Assembly (NCBI RefSeq): GCF_018873765.1 | Contig: NC_057924.1 | Span: 11,991,001 to 12,055,000 of the forward strand | Reading direction: 5' to 3' | Source: Telopea speciosissima | Lineage: Eukaryota; Streptophyta; Magnoliopsida; Proteales; Proteaceae | Length of the DNA: 64,000 nt | In this document: positions 12,488-25,400 of the stretch, piece after piece | Numbering within the stretch: position 1 is the first letter of the stretch | How the letters are laid out: each line of letters begins with the position of its first letter | Notes under the pieces: model-generated | Database searches by the model: none | Told to the model about the DNA's origin: nothing | Seen by the model: the letters and a program-made list of their open reading frames with translations, nothing else | Program-made: the position numbers and the translations under genes

Positions 12488-12727
12488 CACGTGGTAATAA
12501 GGATCAACGTTTACTGTCTGGCCGATCTTATCCGAAAATCCTGGGATATAAAGTTTTGTTTCGGTGCATGAACCGTCACGAAAAAGAGAAAAGAGAGAGA
12601 GAAAGGACGCTGTGTCAGCATGACGAAGACACGTGGAAGATGACGTTCTAGAAGAGAAGGGACGTTTAATGCGTGGGCAAATAAATTAACACGTGTTTAA
12701 CCATGCCGACTCACGTGATTACACGTG
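12488..12727. promoter_or_regulatory. ABRE/G-box cluster with a DRE core
   Basis: Five CACGTG palindromes lie at 12488-12493, 12630-12635, 12690-12695, 12712-12717 and 12722-12727, about 220-465 bp upstream of the NAC start codon. A GCCGAC dehydration-responsive core sits at 12705-12710, between the third and fourth. TGACG-type motifs occur near 12621 and 12641. ABREs next to a DRE are known to drive ABA and drought induction. This placement supports stress regulation of the NAC gene, by inference. Confidence 0.75.
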
Positions 12728-12926
12728 TAGACGGTTACGACAAGCGTCGGCTGTTAGGCAGAATTTTCAGGGGAAAAAGGGAAAGAAAACAAATTTAAGG
12801 ACAGAGGGGTATGAAAGGGAAAGAAAAGGCGAAATTAGGAAAGTGAAGGTGTGTAGCAGTGAAGCGGTGTGGTGACAGCTGCCATGATGATTAGGTTTAG
12901 TTTAGGTGGTTTCTTCTACTCTTCAA

Positions 12927-12929
<3 letters not shown>

Positions 12930-12958
<29 letters not shown>
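12930..12958. repeat. (CT)n microsatellite
   Basis: A CT dinucleotide run. The surrounding 12.9-13.9 kb has no recognisable gene. Confidence 0.6.
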
Positions 12959-13924
12959 GACTCTATAGAGGGTTTTAGCCTTGTAGGGTTTTGCACACTA
13001 AGGGTTTAAGTTTACACGTTATTACAATGAAAGCCATTTAAGATATTGTGGGGGAAGAAGATGAGTAGGAGTTTGATGGCGTCATGGGTCAAAGAATATT
13101 AAGTCAAAACTCCCAAAGCCCTTTTTTGTAATGTTAATGAAAACTTTTTTTTTTTATATGAAAAATAAAGATTATTACGGGGGAGCTTATGTAAGATAGG
13201 AAGAGGTGATTCTAGGGCTTATAGATGGAAATTTGGAATTGTTTGATGAGTCAACTATGATTTGGTTTGATTGTGAAGATTAGCTTTGACTTTTTTTTTT
13301 CCTGTGTGTGTTTTCCTGACTTCCCATTGGTTTGGAAGGTGATGTGTGCTTTGAGGATCTAAGGGATATGCTCGTTTGGGAACCGCATGATGTCTCTTAA
13401 CAACCGGTCCTCTTAAGGGGTTGTTTAATTGCCTAATAAAGTTTTAGAGTTTAATATTCCTTTGATGACTTGCTTGCTTTCGAGTATAGGTAATCTGATT
13501 TTGATGTGCTTTTAAGTTTCTCAAATCTTATCTTTTCTCCTAGCGTCATTCTTGGTGTAAGCTATCTGATTATTTTTTTGTCTTTATCTCATACACACTG
13601 GAGATCAATATATTGCCGATGTAGAATGGAATCTCTCATATCAAACTAATAAAATCATGTGAGGTGACATCACACGGTTGATATACACAGGACTCAAATG
13701 TCAAAAAGAAAAGAAAGAATGAACGAACACATTATACCAACAACGGAGATCATTTTTCCTTTACACACAAATAACTTTGTATGTGTGTGAGAACTGTCTC
13801 CAAGTTACCAGCAACATCTCTCTATCTCTCTTCTCGTGTCACTATTGATGAATTGTAATTAACATGTCCTCTCCTATTTACTTCCCCCAATGTTGCTTGC
13901 TTAGGAAATCCTATTTCTATGTAA

Positions 13925-14121
13925 GCTGTGTGGCCCTTGCATTAGCACGGAGCCAATGCGAGTGATGCTAGGGCATAAACCAAGGGACCTTTTCAATTTG
14001 TAGAGGGGTCATTTTAGGGAGAGAGTTTTTTGTCTCGGAGCACACAGGGTGAGATTTCTACTTTTCATGGGCGGGGGGCGGTCAATTCATGGGGGATTGT
14101 GTCTGAACGTAGGAGCTACAC
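13925..14121. mobile_element. MITE-like copy, GTGTGGCC family
   Basis: It starts gctgtgtggcccttgcat and ends gtgtctgaacgtaggagc followed by tacac. The interior has the familiar gggcggtcaattcatggggg words. The terminal pairing is weak, so this is a degraded copy. Confidence 0.35.
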
Positions 14122-14149
14122 TTTTGTACAAAGTCCCTTTTCCCTATAT

Positions 14150-15640
14150 TTATAGTCTCTTTGAGCAAATGGTGTAAGCTACGTCAATATTCTCGATCTT
14201 TCTCTCTCTCCTCCTGACATTTTCTCCTTGACACTTTCTCCTCCTAAATTGGGGGATTACTAAATGTGGGAATCGTAACTCGTAAATTGCTTTCACAAAG
14301 ACCGACAACCTATAGATAGCAGCCATATACCTTCACTAGGAGTTTAAGGACATGTGCTAGTACACATGTAATGTTCCAAATTACCATTTTTGACATTTTA
14401 ATTTGGGACCAAAAAACTATAAATGCGTCATGTTATGTTTTTAGTCTTTACGTTGTGGAACAACTGACTATATATCTTAAACTATTCAATGTTTAAAACC
14501 TGAAATTCGAATTGACTTGGAAAGAACTATAGCTTCTTCCAATATTCTGAGGGACATCTATACTATATTATTAAGAAGTTCGAGGACATTTATGAGGTTT
14601 CAAATAAATTCAGTACGGACCTATATATACATACATGACCATCAACCCATGGCAACATGGACCTTTCTCGTATAATTTAATCATGGCTTTCTTCACATCC
14701 TTGTCATCCTCCTCCCTCTTTCTACTCTCTCAAACTGAATAGGGTTTTGTTATTGGTGAAGTCTGATCTCAGTCCAGAAAGTGTTATGGTGATTCTTTGA
14801 AGGGCTGCTTCATTTCTATTGAGATTTTCGATTTGATATATATTTCGATCATAGGTTAGTTCAGGTACAAACCAAACTGGGTAGGTCTATAGGGACAGTT
14901 TTGTACTTTTTGAGTTAGGGTTTTCTTATATAATGTTGTTATCTCCTTGAGAGATTGAGAGTTTGAATTTTTTTGCTTCATATAAATAGTGGAATCATTT
15001 TATTACTCAACCGTGGATGTAGCCTTTCTATTTGAGGGTGAACCACGTAAATCTTGTCTTGTGTGATTGTTTTCTCTTTCTCTTCGTTTTTGTTCTGCAA
15101 AATTACCATTCTAGGTATTGTTTTTTTAACAGGTTTTACAGTAAGAGAACTGAGATGGGACAAACACCAACTACTTTTTTTTCTTTTTTTTTATATGAAT
15201 GCCAGCTACATCTTTGTTGGTAAGAAAACCGAACAGAGTTTTGCAGTGAGGCCTTGGGAAAAAATTGTCAAGAAGAGGGTATTGATTGAGATTATACAGA
15301 TAGGACAAATACCAACTAAATCTTTGGTTTTTGAGGGGTCGGTGGGGTTTAACAATTATGTGATGATTCATCTCACATGCCCGCTCATATAGTGAGCTTT
15401 GAGGTTCACACCGACAATCTCTGTCCTGTTGTGATCCATGTGGACTAAGGATTTTGAACTTGGAATTGAGGGTCAAATTGGTTCTTACTAATTCTAATTC
15501 GGATGGAATCGGTCCTAAAAACCCTACAATCAATCCCTCAAGTATGAAAACCAAGCGATCGAGTCTTAAAAACCCTAGAATTGGTTGCTCTAAAACATTT
15601 AAAATTGGGATGTGGTCTCATATGGTTGATACCTATCTCT
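14150..15640. other. Intergenic stretch, no gene recognised
   Basis: AT-rich sequence with T-runs. Small open frames around 15.0-15.5 kb carry no domain and overlap poly-T runs. Confidence 0.4.
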
Positions 15641-15689
15641 GCACCACCATTGGTGTGACATACAGATTCCTCCCACACTGGCGTCATGG

Positions 15690-16598
15690 ATGATGAGTCA
15701 TAGATTTTCCAACCAACCAGTGGTCGCCATGCGGATGGGTTGAGACCAAATCCCAGGACCGAGCCGAGCCGTCCAAGGCCGGGTCAAACCGTTCACCCAG
15801 AGAAAGGCAGCACTTCATTTCTTGCCTAGCCAAGCACTTAGTCAGCCGAGAACCCGGCCGAGCACTCAGTGCACCGCGCTACACAGAGCACAGAGCAAGG
15901 AAACGATCTCCCCAACGTGGCCAAGTTCCATGGCCAAGGCTCAGGCCTGCCGAGCCCGGAACCGAGCTCACACAAGTCGGCCATAAGCAGAACGCCATGA
16001 CTCGGCCGAGCTCCCGCACGATCGGAGGAAATCTCCATGCCACATATGCCGAGGCCGAGCACAGAGGCCACGACCTCCTAAGGCCGAGCACTGAGGCCAC
16101 GACCGCTCGAGGCCGAGCATTAAGGCCGCGGCCGCCCGAGGCCTAGCACAGAGGCCGAGCCCTCTCCAGAAACCTCAGTAACGGTGCAACGGGGATCACG
16201 AGGCCACGTCAGCATGTTCCGACAATCGTGGGATACGAATCGGGTCACAATCCTGGACGGAATCGAATCACACTTTCATAAGGACTCTTACTTTAGTAAG
16301 AGTCCGACTCCAAAAATAACTCTCCACTTCGCTCTGCGTGGAAGAGCCCTACCAACAGAGGACTCTTACCATACAAGGACTCCTTCAACCGTCTCATCTC
16401 TTCTTATAAATACTAAGGTATGGAGCTCAAAGGTTCATCTCACTTTTTACTAGTTGTTACACTGTTGCACTGGAGATCTGACTTGAGCGTTGGAGAGTCC
16501 TAGGCTGGAGCCACACCGGCTCTCTTGAGCTCACTCGATTTTTTGCAGGCTCATCTGTGGATGAACCGAACGACGAAGGTTTTCACACGCAACAATGA
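15690..16598 (+). mobile_element. Probable solo LTR, GC-rich, Gypsy-like
   Basis: A sharply bounded GC-rich block with 'ggccgagca' words is followed by a promoter-like TATAAATA (about 16404) and then gacttgagcgttggagagtc, wording typical of plant Gypsy (Tat/Athila-type) LTRs. It ends near cacacgcaaca. No internal domain adjoins either side, so a solo LTR is inferred. It interrupts a MITE end: ccattggtgtgacatacag at about 15649 matches ccattggtgtggcatgcag at about 47728. Confidence 0.5.
16045..16165. repeat. Tandem repeat, about 28-bp unit
   Basis: About four imperfect units of the form aggccgagca-cNgaggcc-acgacc lie within the GC-rich part of the probable LTR. Confidence 0.6.
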
Positions 16599-17223
16599 AG
16601 AACAGAGATCCTCTCCTTATGTATAATTACTATTAACCCGGGACAAGGACAAGACTTATCAAACTTTATTGGAGATGGAATGGATCATGGATCCCATATA
16701 TATCTATCTCTCAGTTCTGCGTGGATAGAAATTAAAGAAGAGGGGATGAAGTTAGCTATGTGGGGGAGGTCTTACGAACTATGAAGTTTGGACCATGCAA
16801 TGTGGGTTTGACTTTTTGACAGGTAGAAATCCACTTAATTAATCTGTTTGATCGAGTTGAATTTGTTAGATGGTGCATACCTACCCAATTGCATGGACCC
16901 CGACGTCTATTTGGAATATTTTTTTTATTGTTTTTTGGAACTTGATCATCATTATCTGCTCGTGTAACAAATAGACCACCAATCAAATCTCTCTCTTTAT
17001 TTTCATGAAAAAAACCTGTAACCGGCCTCTTGAGTCTTGCACATTGGTCTCGTGTTAGTTACACGATTGGGCTTTAATCCCGAACAGGCTATGGCAGTCG
17101 GGTCGGGTTACTTCCTATTGGGCTGGTCCGCCTTGCCATTCGGTCTATTATATCGAAACTGCAACCGATAACCATCAATCTGGTCGGTTTTTGATCCCTT
17201 GTTCTCTTAACAGTCTCTTAATA

Positions 17224-17454
17224 CTGGTCCTTGTTGGAAAATTATCCTCTTCAATTGCCTAAAACTTGGCAGTGGGGCAATGCTAGGTGGGGATGCCGAC
17301 ACGTAGCAGTTCGGACATCTAATGGTCTGAACTCTTTGACTATGTTGAGCTCAGACTGTTGGATGCCCGAGCTGCCATGTGTTGGCATCTCCACCTAGCA
17401 TTGCTACACTGCCAAGCTTTAGGAATTGGAGAGAATAATAATCTGGTCCTTGTT
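17224..17454. mobile_element. MITE with long arms and 12-bp flanking direct repeats
   Basis: The arms aacttggcagtggggcaatg and cattgctacactgccaagct (reverse complements with few mismatches) extend inwards through ctaggtggggatgcc / ggcatctccacctag. The outer edges carry the direct repeat ctggtccttgtt at 17224-17235 and 17443-17454. Direct repeats of 9-12 bp suggest a Mutator-type origin, by inference. Confidence 0.68.
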
Positions 17455-17724
17455 TGGTTTGGTCAATTTTTCATTAATAGTTTTTATCAGGGCTTTTTGG
17501 AATTTTATCAATTTTTTTTGGGTTTCGGTCTACTCGGTCGGTTTCAATCCCTTAATAGTTGCTAAAAATCAAAACCAATACTAATTATTAATTTGGATTT
17601 TTCGATTCAATTCGATTGGTTTTTCAGTTTGATTTTGACACCCTTATGAGTAATCATGTTAGGGTGTATTTCACTTTCTCCTTTCTATCATCATAATTAA
17701 TAATGTAAAGGCCGGGACCTGGCT

Positions 17725-17906
17725 CCTGTCTAGCCGTGGTGGGAGCTAGACGGTCCAGCCCCACTAAACAACAACAAAATCAAGGGTGGGGTGGTCATTT
17801 CACATGTGGGGCCTAGATGCGACCCACCTGTGAAATGACCACCCCACCCTTGATTTTGTTGTCGTTTAGCGGGGCTAGACAGTCTAGCTCCCGCCACGGA
17901 TAGACA
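17725..17906. mobile_element. Near-perfect fold-back element
   Basis: The left arm (ctgtctagccgtggtgggag, gctagacggtccagcccc, aatcaagggtggggtggtca) pairs with the right arm (tgaccaccccacccttgatt, ggggctagacagtctagc, cccgccacggatagac). Almost the whole 182 bp folds into one hairpin. A related copy is at 28532-28722. Confidence 0.7.
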
Positions 17907-18255
17907 AAAATCTTTTTCTAAAGGCTGGCCACAGTAGTGTTGTGTCCACCCTGAGTTTGTCTCTCTCACCCCTATGGAAATGACTCCCTTGCCCTCCTCA
18001 TCCCACCCTTTTCCTTGGATACAGTCACTAACTCCAGAAAAGCTAGCGACGTGCCCTACCCTCTTCCTAATAAATACCAGGGAATTAAAGGTTTTTCTTG
18101 ACCTGTAGAAAATGGTTTAGCCACTATCCTAGCTAGAGTTATTAATACTCCTCCCTACCCCTACCCCCACCCGTGTGAGATACCCTTTGAACACCATTCG
18201 AAGGCATCGATCTCCTTTGACCGCCATTAAAGGAAGACTCTGAAAATATGAAATG

Positions 18256-19378
18256 AGTGCTCAACATAGAACCACATCGATCACCACCAAATTAAAGGGG
18301 TCAAAACTGGCTAACTAATCAAACAATAGCAAAAACAACACTAGGAAATCTGGTTAAGTAGCTTTCCATCACCAAACATGAAACACATGTTCTTCTTGAT
18401 CATCACTATTCACTTGTCCTCTTCTCATTAGGAAAGCCTCCCCATGAATTCAACCCATTCATTAATACCCTATGACCAAATTTTCCAAACCGAAACTATG
18501 GGTAACCCAGCAAATTAAAGCATTAATGAGAACTAATTAGAACTGTGTATCACATAGTCTTGGTTCATAGTATTGCTAATGCACTAAATTCTCACCTAAA
18601 ACATGAGATTAGTAGTCTTTAATGACAGTTATATATATATACTTCTTAACTACTCTTCAAACTACCAAGCCAATGTTGTTCGGTCAATGTCAACATTTTT
18701 TAATAGTAAGAGTTTGACAATAAAGATTGTGAATACTTCTAGGGTTTATAGTTAAGGTTCATCAGAGCCTTCATACCAGCTATTACTTTTAAAATTTTAA
18801 TTTTTAGTTGAAATCCATGAATGTCTGCTAGTAAAAAAAGGTGGGTTAGGAAGAATTGAACCTTAATTAGTGCAAGTTTTGGAAAAAAAACAAGTCTCCA
18901 TAGATACCAACAAAAGCTTCTTTGATTCAAAGTATCCAATATGTATTGTCTGTGCTTTGAAGGGACAACAACATGACAAGATCTTGAAATATTTTGTTTA
19001 TGTGGTTCTTTTTATGACTTTTGCTTAAGTTCAACCCCTCTATGTTCAGAATTCTAATAAGATTGATTCTAGGATCGATCAAGTCAGCTTTCAAGTTTCA
19101 ACCTTCCCCCATCTCTTGTATCCCTTCAAATACCCACGTGATCAAAATCAAATTTTTTTATGAAAAGGACAAAAAAAATAAGAAATATTCAAAGTATGTA
19201 TTTGTATATATAAACCCCAAAAAAAAAAAGTATTAAAAATGTGGGTATAAATTTTTTTTTTTTTTTTTTTTTTAAATGACCTGTTTAGATAAACTTTTGA
19301 ATGGCTCAAATATCTATCATTTGGTAAATCAGATGGGCTCGAATTCGGAGACAAGTAGACATCAAGATTTCCGTTCCA
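18256..19378. repeat. Segment A, copy 1 of a large direct duplication
   Basis: From tgctcaacatagaaccac to agtagacatcaagatttc this segment aligns collinearly with 27936-29385 at high identity. Indels distinguish the copies: copy 1 lacks about 80 bp near 18700 and the fold-back inserted in copy 2. No gene is recognisable in it. Its right edge meets the inverted LTR at 19392 after about 13 bp. Confidence 0.85.
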
Positions 19379-19391
19379 CGTGTCAAGTATT

Positions 19392-21036
19392 TGTAGGTCA
19401 AACAACGGTTCAGGGATCAAACCATGGTTCTCTAAGGAAACCAATATACAGAAAAATTAGGGTTTTGCACGTCCTGGATTATCCCATGGTGTCCCATGGG
19501 TGCCCCACTAAATTTTAGGGTTTCCCATGGTCGCCCATGGGAACCCTGGTGCATCCCAATTAGGGTTTCTCCTTCCCTATTGTGTCCCATAAAATTAATT
19601 ATCACAATAGGGACAGAGAAAATCATCTCTAGTCCATCACATGGCAAGAGGGATCCATCCCATACTCGAATGTGCAGCGAAAATTAATCGATTCGAGTTT
19701 CTTTCGCATCCCATAAATATTAATAATCAATAAACTGAAGGAATTAATAAAGAACTGCTAACCTGGTGAGCCTCAAGTATTGCTCCTCCAATAGACAGTG
19801 GTTTTTCCTCCAGTGAGCGCTCCAAGCAAACAGATCTGAACCTCCAATGGTGCTACCAAGGTTCTTCAAGCCAATCCCAGATGCTCTTGAACTCTTTAGT
19901 ACAGATCTAGGGTTTCTCAAACCCGAACTCTCAAACACAGATGAGAGAAGCAAGAAGAAGAAGAGAGATCACAAGAGGGAGAGAGAGAAACCAAAAACGC
20001 AGGAGAGAGTGTGTCTGCTCAAAAAACGTGGAGAGCTTCACTCCCTTCTGCGTTTTGGACTCCTATATATATTATTTGGATTTAATAGAACCCCTGTGAG
20101 AGTCTGACTCTCTCTCTCTCTTTTTTGGCAGTTCTGTTTAAACTCAAAGTGCTACACAGGTGAAAAAGCAGAATCTAATAGGGAAATTATTAATTAGATT
20201 CTTTATTTAATTATTAATGGATAATTATAATTAGCACCAAATCCATTAATTAAATAAAAAACCAATTAAATTAGCAAATTCCAAATAACTCCTTATATGA
20301 TAACAATTTATCATATACAGCCCCCCCACTAATCAACACCATCATTATGGAATCTAGGGCATGCACACATGTACTGTCAAACCTCAATCCATAGTACATG
20401 TCCATATAAGAGAGTCTGTGCATCTGATCGGGTCCCGCAAAACTCAATTAAAAATTTTATTTAAAATAACTATAAATAATGTATCATTTTATGTAAAATA
20501 AATTTTACAAAACCATTTCCAAAATAGCATTGGATCCAGATTTCGATCCGACCATACGCAGACAATCTCTATCTTGGTGTTCCCCAATTGGATAGTGGTA
20601 ACCATGTTGAGTAATTCCTTCACTCACAAAGCATTCACGTATTCCCAGAACACCGGCTTTGACTCGCTTGAGTCTCAGTCATAGATGAACCAAAGAATGT
20701 GGTCACACTTTGCAGTGACAGTGTTCCCTCAGGCAAAAGGGTGTCGGTGACACATGTCTATCCCTTCCTACATCTGACAGTAATACATGAGGGAATCGAC
20801 AAAGTAGATTCTTCACCAATACACACATCAACATGTGAGTACTCGCATTCGTACCCTGACATCACATGTCTAGGCATACCCAATTCGACGACCATATTAT
20901 AAGGGTGCCCAGCCCAAACCCTATTCGTGACTACCATTTTAAGTATAACTTACGGACACATAATGCTCAAAAAGTTTATATCGCATGTGATAATATTGAA
21001 AACTAAAATGTATAAAAGTTCAATACCAAGGTTGCT
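19392..21036 (-). mobile_element. Copia LTR in inverted orientation, 5'-truncated
   Basis: The reverse complement matches the LTR at 26158-27849 nearly end to end: the U5 end TTTGACC(T/A)ACA sits here at 19392, and the match continues to tattgaac at 21036. The first roughly 60 bases of the LTR (TGTTGGACAAG onwards) are missing. Because its U5 end points outwards and to the left, it cannot be a normal 5' LTR of the plus-strand copia body beside it. It is either a 5' LTR inverted in place or a separate, oppositely inserted LTR. Confidence 0.8.
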
Positions 21037-21134
21037 GTCCGTGGGCCTTGTGCCTATGGGCTGCGCAGGGAGTGCCTGCAGCCTGCGCATGTGGGCTGCA
21101 TGCACCCCCTTGTTTTCCCTCCAGTTTAACAATA

Positions 21135-21186
<52 letters not shown>

Positions 21187-22470
21187 TCAAAACAGAATTT
21201 TATTATTTTGTTTTGTTTTTTGGAGGATGATGATGGATGAAGAGATTCTCTCTTTACCCACTTGCAATTAAAATGCGATTTTAATTTTATGGGCTTGGAT
21301 ACATGTTATCACATGCGATGTGGTGGTTCAATAATTGAAGGAATCCATGTTTTAATTTTTGCTTTACTTGCTTTAATGCTCATGCATGAAATTATATTAT
21401 GATGTGATTATGGGAATGACATTCTAATAAATGGATGGATTGTTTATGTATGTGATACATGGGGTTATGGGTGGATGTGATGCTTCTCTCTCTTTCTCTC
21501 TCTCCCCCTATCTTTTTTATAAACAAATGTACTCCACCCCATGGGCAGCCTAAATGGTGGGTTGGTTTCTCCATGCGGGGTTTCTTTATTATTATGGAAA
21601 GGAAAGTGTATAGAATTTTTCTTAGGTTTCCATTATAATTTTAGAGGAGTTAGGACTCCCAGGACATGTTGATGGTGATCCACATGTGGTGCTCAAAGCT
21701 TATGGAGATGCAAGTCACCTACTTTGAAGACGTAATCGGGCGGAGGAGATGATCGAGGCGTGGCATCCATGGCATGATAAATGCACCCAAAGTTATTAGT
21801 TTTATTTTTATTGGGAGGGTTCTTTAATTGCTTCTAATAAAAATACCGCCATCCCATAATCACTTTTAATTAATGTTGATTAATTATGTGTTTAAATCTA
21901 TCCATGTATGTAAGAGTTAATTAATCCCTCTTTATTCACAATACATGTATGATATGGACTAGTCTTAATCGGTAGACATGTTCATGGCCTCCTATTAAAG
22001 ATAAATGTAGAAAGTGTGTGACATGACCCCGCATAAGCCGACAGGACATTGCCAGGACCTCTGTCACACATTTATCTATTACCTCTATCTAGATACGTTA
22101 GGGTATGGATAGTGAGAGGGCACTGCGACAGTGGGCCATCTTTCATGATTCCATGATTCTAACTAATGCAATAAGTAAGTACATGACTTGGGTGTATGTC
22201 AGCCGACAGGATCTGGACATGACACCCAGGTGGTCAAAAATATTGGAAGCCCATGAGGCGGATAGCTTAGTCCACACTACCATTGTATGTATAATGACTC
22301 CCGACAGGGTAAGTTATGCATACAAGGGTTGTAGGTATCCAATTTATCTTTTGGGTGATGAGGGAAACCCAAATCATGAAAGACCATTGATGTGTATGTG
22401 CTCAATTTATTATTTTCAATGGTCATTAATTAGCATGTGGTTATTTACTTGTGCATATGTAGATTAATAT
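21037..22470. other. Unassigned spacer between LTR and copia body
   Basis: It contains an AT dinucleotide run at 21138-21179, a CT run near 21490, and an open frame at 22105-22467 without a recognisable domain. The Met-tRNA primer-binding site expected before the copia body is not visible. Confidence 0.5.
21138..21179. repeat. (AT)n microsatellite
   Basis: An uninterrupted AT dinucleotide run of about 42 bp. Confidence 0.85.
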
Positions 22471-25400
22471 ATGATGGCTGCCGTTAATTCCAACCTGTTA
22501 ATACTTATTAGCAAATGCAAACTTAATGGTACAAACTATGTTGATTGGTACTGGAGCATTAAGTTGCTCCTGACTGCTGAAGGGCTGTACACAATTCTAG
22601 ATGAACAAGTTCCTCCTCAACCAGACCTGAACGATTTTGAGGCAAATGAAGAGATGCAAGAGTTCCTTATGAGGGATTCCAAGGCATCACTCTATATCCT
22701 AGGATCGTTGGAAAAGTCAATTGTGGACTCAATCAAGGATATACGCACTGCTGGGGGTAAAATGGATAAGCTTGCTGAATTGTTCAACAGACAGTTGACA
22801 CACGCACATTCTGATGCGGTGAGTCAAATCCATAACTCCAAGATGTCCCAAGGGACTCCAATGATGGATCATGTAATGAAAATGATCAATCTGTTTGAAA
22901 AACTAGAATCCATGGGGACTGATTTCAGCCTGTGATACAAGACTGATGTGATCTTAGCGTCTCTCACTTCTGCCTACGCACCTTTTAGGATGTCCTACAA
23001 GATGTTCGAGAAGGAGATGGAGCTCACCGAGCTTGCTAATGCACTGGTAGAGGTTGAAGCGTCCTTGAAAAAGGACAAGGCTGAGGTCAATGCAACTGAG
23101 GCAAAGCCTTCTTCAAATGGGAAGAAGAAGAAAAAGGGAAGTAAGGGCAAGACCCTGAAAGCTAAGGGTGGGAAGTCTGAAAATAAAGGCAAAAACAAGT
23201 GCTTCTATTACAAGAAGGAGGGTTACTGGAAAAAAAACTGTCGTGCTTACCTGGCTACTGTGAAAGACAAGAAGTCAGATGAAACAAAGGCTGCTAAAGA
23301 AGGTACATGTGATGTTCACGTTATTTATGAGTCTAATTTGTCTTTTGAACCGATCAATTGTTGATTGGTGGATAGTGGTTCCACTGTTCACATTTGCAAT
23401 GATTTGTAGGGGTTCAAGGAGATAAGGAACCTGGAAAGAAATGAAGTGCATCTTCAGATGGGCACTGGAGCTGAGACCATGGCAATGGCTGTGTGAACTT
23501 TTATTTTAAATTTTTGTTCTGCTTGTTTAGTTTTAAAGGATTGCTATTATGTACCCTCTTTTAAGAGGAAGATTATTTCAGTTTCAAAACTTGTTTTGGA
23601 CGGGTATAGCTTTTCCTTTAATACTAAGTTAATTATTCGTTTTAATAATTCCTTTGTGCCATCCGGTTATATGCAAAGTGGTTTGTATTTTCTAGAATGC
23701 CCTGTTAGAACGAATGTTCTTTCAAATGTTGATTTGAAACGGAAAGCAGCTCTAGGGAACTCAACATACCTGTGGCATCTAAGATTAGGTCACATCAATG
23801 TGGACCGAATCAATAGATTAGTGAGGGATGGACCCTTAGAGAGTCTGAGGGTGGAACCATTCCCCACCTGTGAGTCATGTCTTCAGGGCAAAATGACTAA
23901 GAAACCCTTTAGCAATAAAGGTGCTAGAGCCACAGATCTGTTGGAGTTGATACATACTGATGTATGTGGACCCATAAACATACAAGCAAGATATGGGTAT
24001 GAGTACTTTATCACATTCACCGATGATTACTCTAAATATGGTTACATATACTTGATGCGTAGGAAATCGGAAGCCTTTGATAAATTCAAAGAATTCCAAG
24101 CCGAGGTCCAAAGACAGCTCGACAAACGCGTCAAGTCCTTACGATCAGATCGTGGAGGGGAGTATCTATCGGAAGAATTTAAAGATCATCTCATATCACA
24201 AGGGATAGTTAGTCAACTAACTAATCCAGGTACACCACAATAAAATGGTGTATTCGAACGACGCAATCAGACCCTATTGGATATGGTTCGGACGATGCTC
24301 ATTTATAGTGAGCTGCCTCTTTCTTTCTGGGGGTACGCTTTAGAGACGGCGATATATATCTTGAATAGGGTTCCATCTAAGTCTGTAGCCAAGACACCCT
24401 TTGAGTTGTGGAAAGGGTGAAAGCCCAGTATTCAACACCTTAGGGTATGAGGTTGCATAGCACATGTGCGAAAGCAACAGACAGACAAGTTGAAATCCAG
24501 GACTTTGAGATGCTATTTCTTAGGCTACCCCAAAGGCACAATAGGCTATTATTTTTATGGCCCGATTGACCAAAAGGTCATTGTAAGCAAACACGTCACA
24601 TTTTTGGAGGAAGAAATGATGACCCAGAGGTCCGAACTAGTAGTCATTAAGGAGCTATTAGATGGCTCAGAAGCGTCACTTCCTGAAGTGAGACCAATTG
24701 ACATACCCACTGAAATACCAATACCTGAAGAACCTCGACGTAGTGGGAGGATTATTAGACCACCCACCAGGCTTACTCTTCTAATCGAAGAGGAAACAAT
24801 GGAAGAGTTCCACATGGTATCGGTTTAATCGGATGATGATCCGATGACATACTCTGAGGCTCTAAAGGATGTTGATGCCATTAGGTGGCTGGAGGCAATG
24901 CGCTCTGAAATTGATTCGATGCATTCCAACAAGGTCTGGACTCTAGTCGATCCACCACTTGGCGTTAAGCCGATTGGATGTAAATGGATCTTCAAGAGGA
25001 AGAAGGGCGCAGATGGAAAGGTCGAAAGATTCAAAGCGAGACTGGTGGCAAAGGGTTATACCCAGAAAGAAGATATAGACTATGAGAAAACCTTTTCACC
25101 AGTGGCGATGACGAAATCCATCAGGATTTTATTAGCTATCGCTGCACACTTTGATTATGAAATATGGTAGATGGGTGCACAAATTGCAGAGGTCCATTTA
25201 TGGGCTGAAACAGGCTTCCAGGAGCTAGAACATCAGGTTTGATCAATCAATCAAATCGTTTGGTTTTGAATGGATGAACCATGCGTTTACAAGAAGATCA
25301 GTAGGAGGGCAGTATGTTTTCTTGTTTTATACATAGATGACATATTGCTGATTGGTAACGATGTAGGATTCCTTTCATCAGTAAAACAGTGGTTATCCAC

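Noticed and set aside
15838..16100. Minus-strand open frames with repeated residues
   Set aside because: They arise from the GC-rich tandem repeat of the probable LTR; low stop density there is a composition effect.
16045..16165. CRISPR-like array of regular repeats
   Set aside because: Units are contiguous and imperfect, without unique spacers, in plant nuclear DNA.
22105..22467. 120-codon frame before the copia gag
   Set aside because: No known domain and no continuity with gag. Treated as part of the unassigned spacer.
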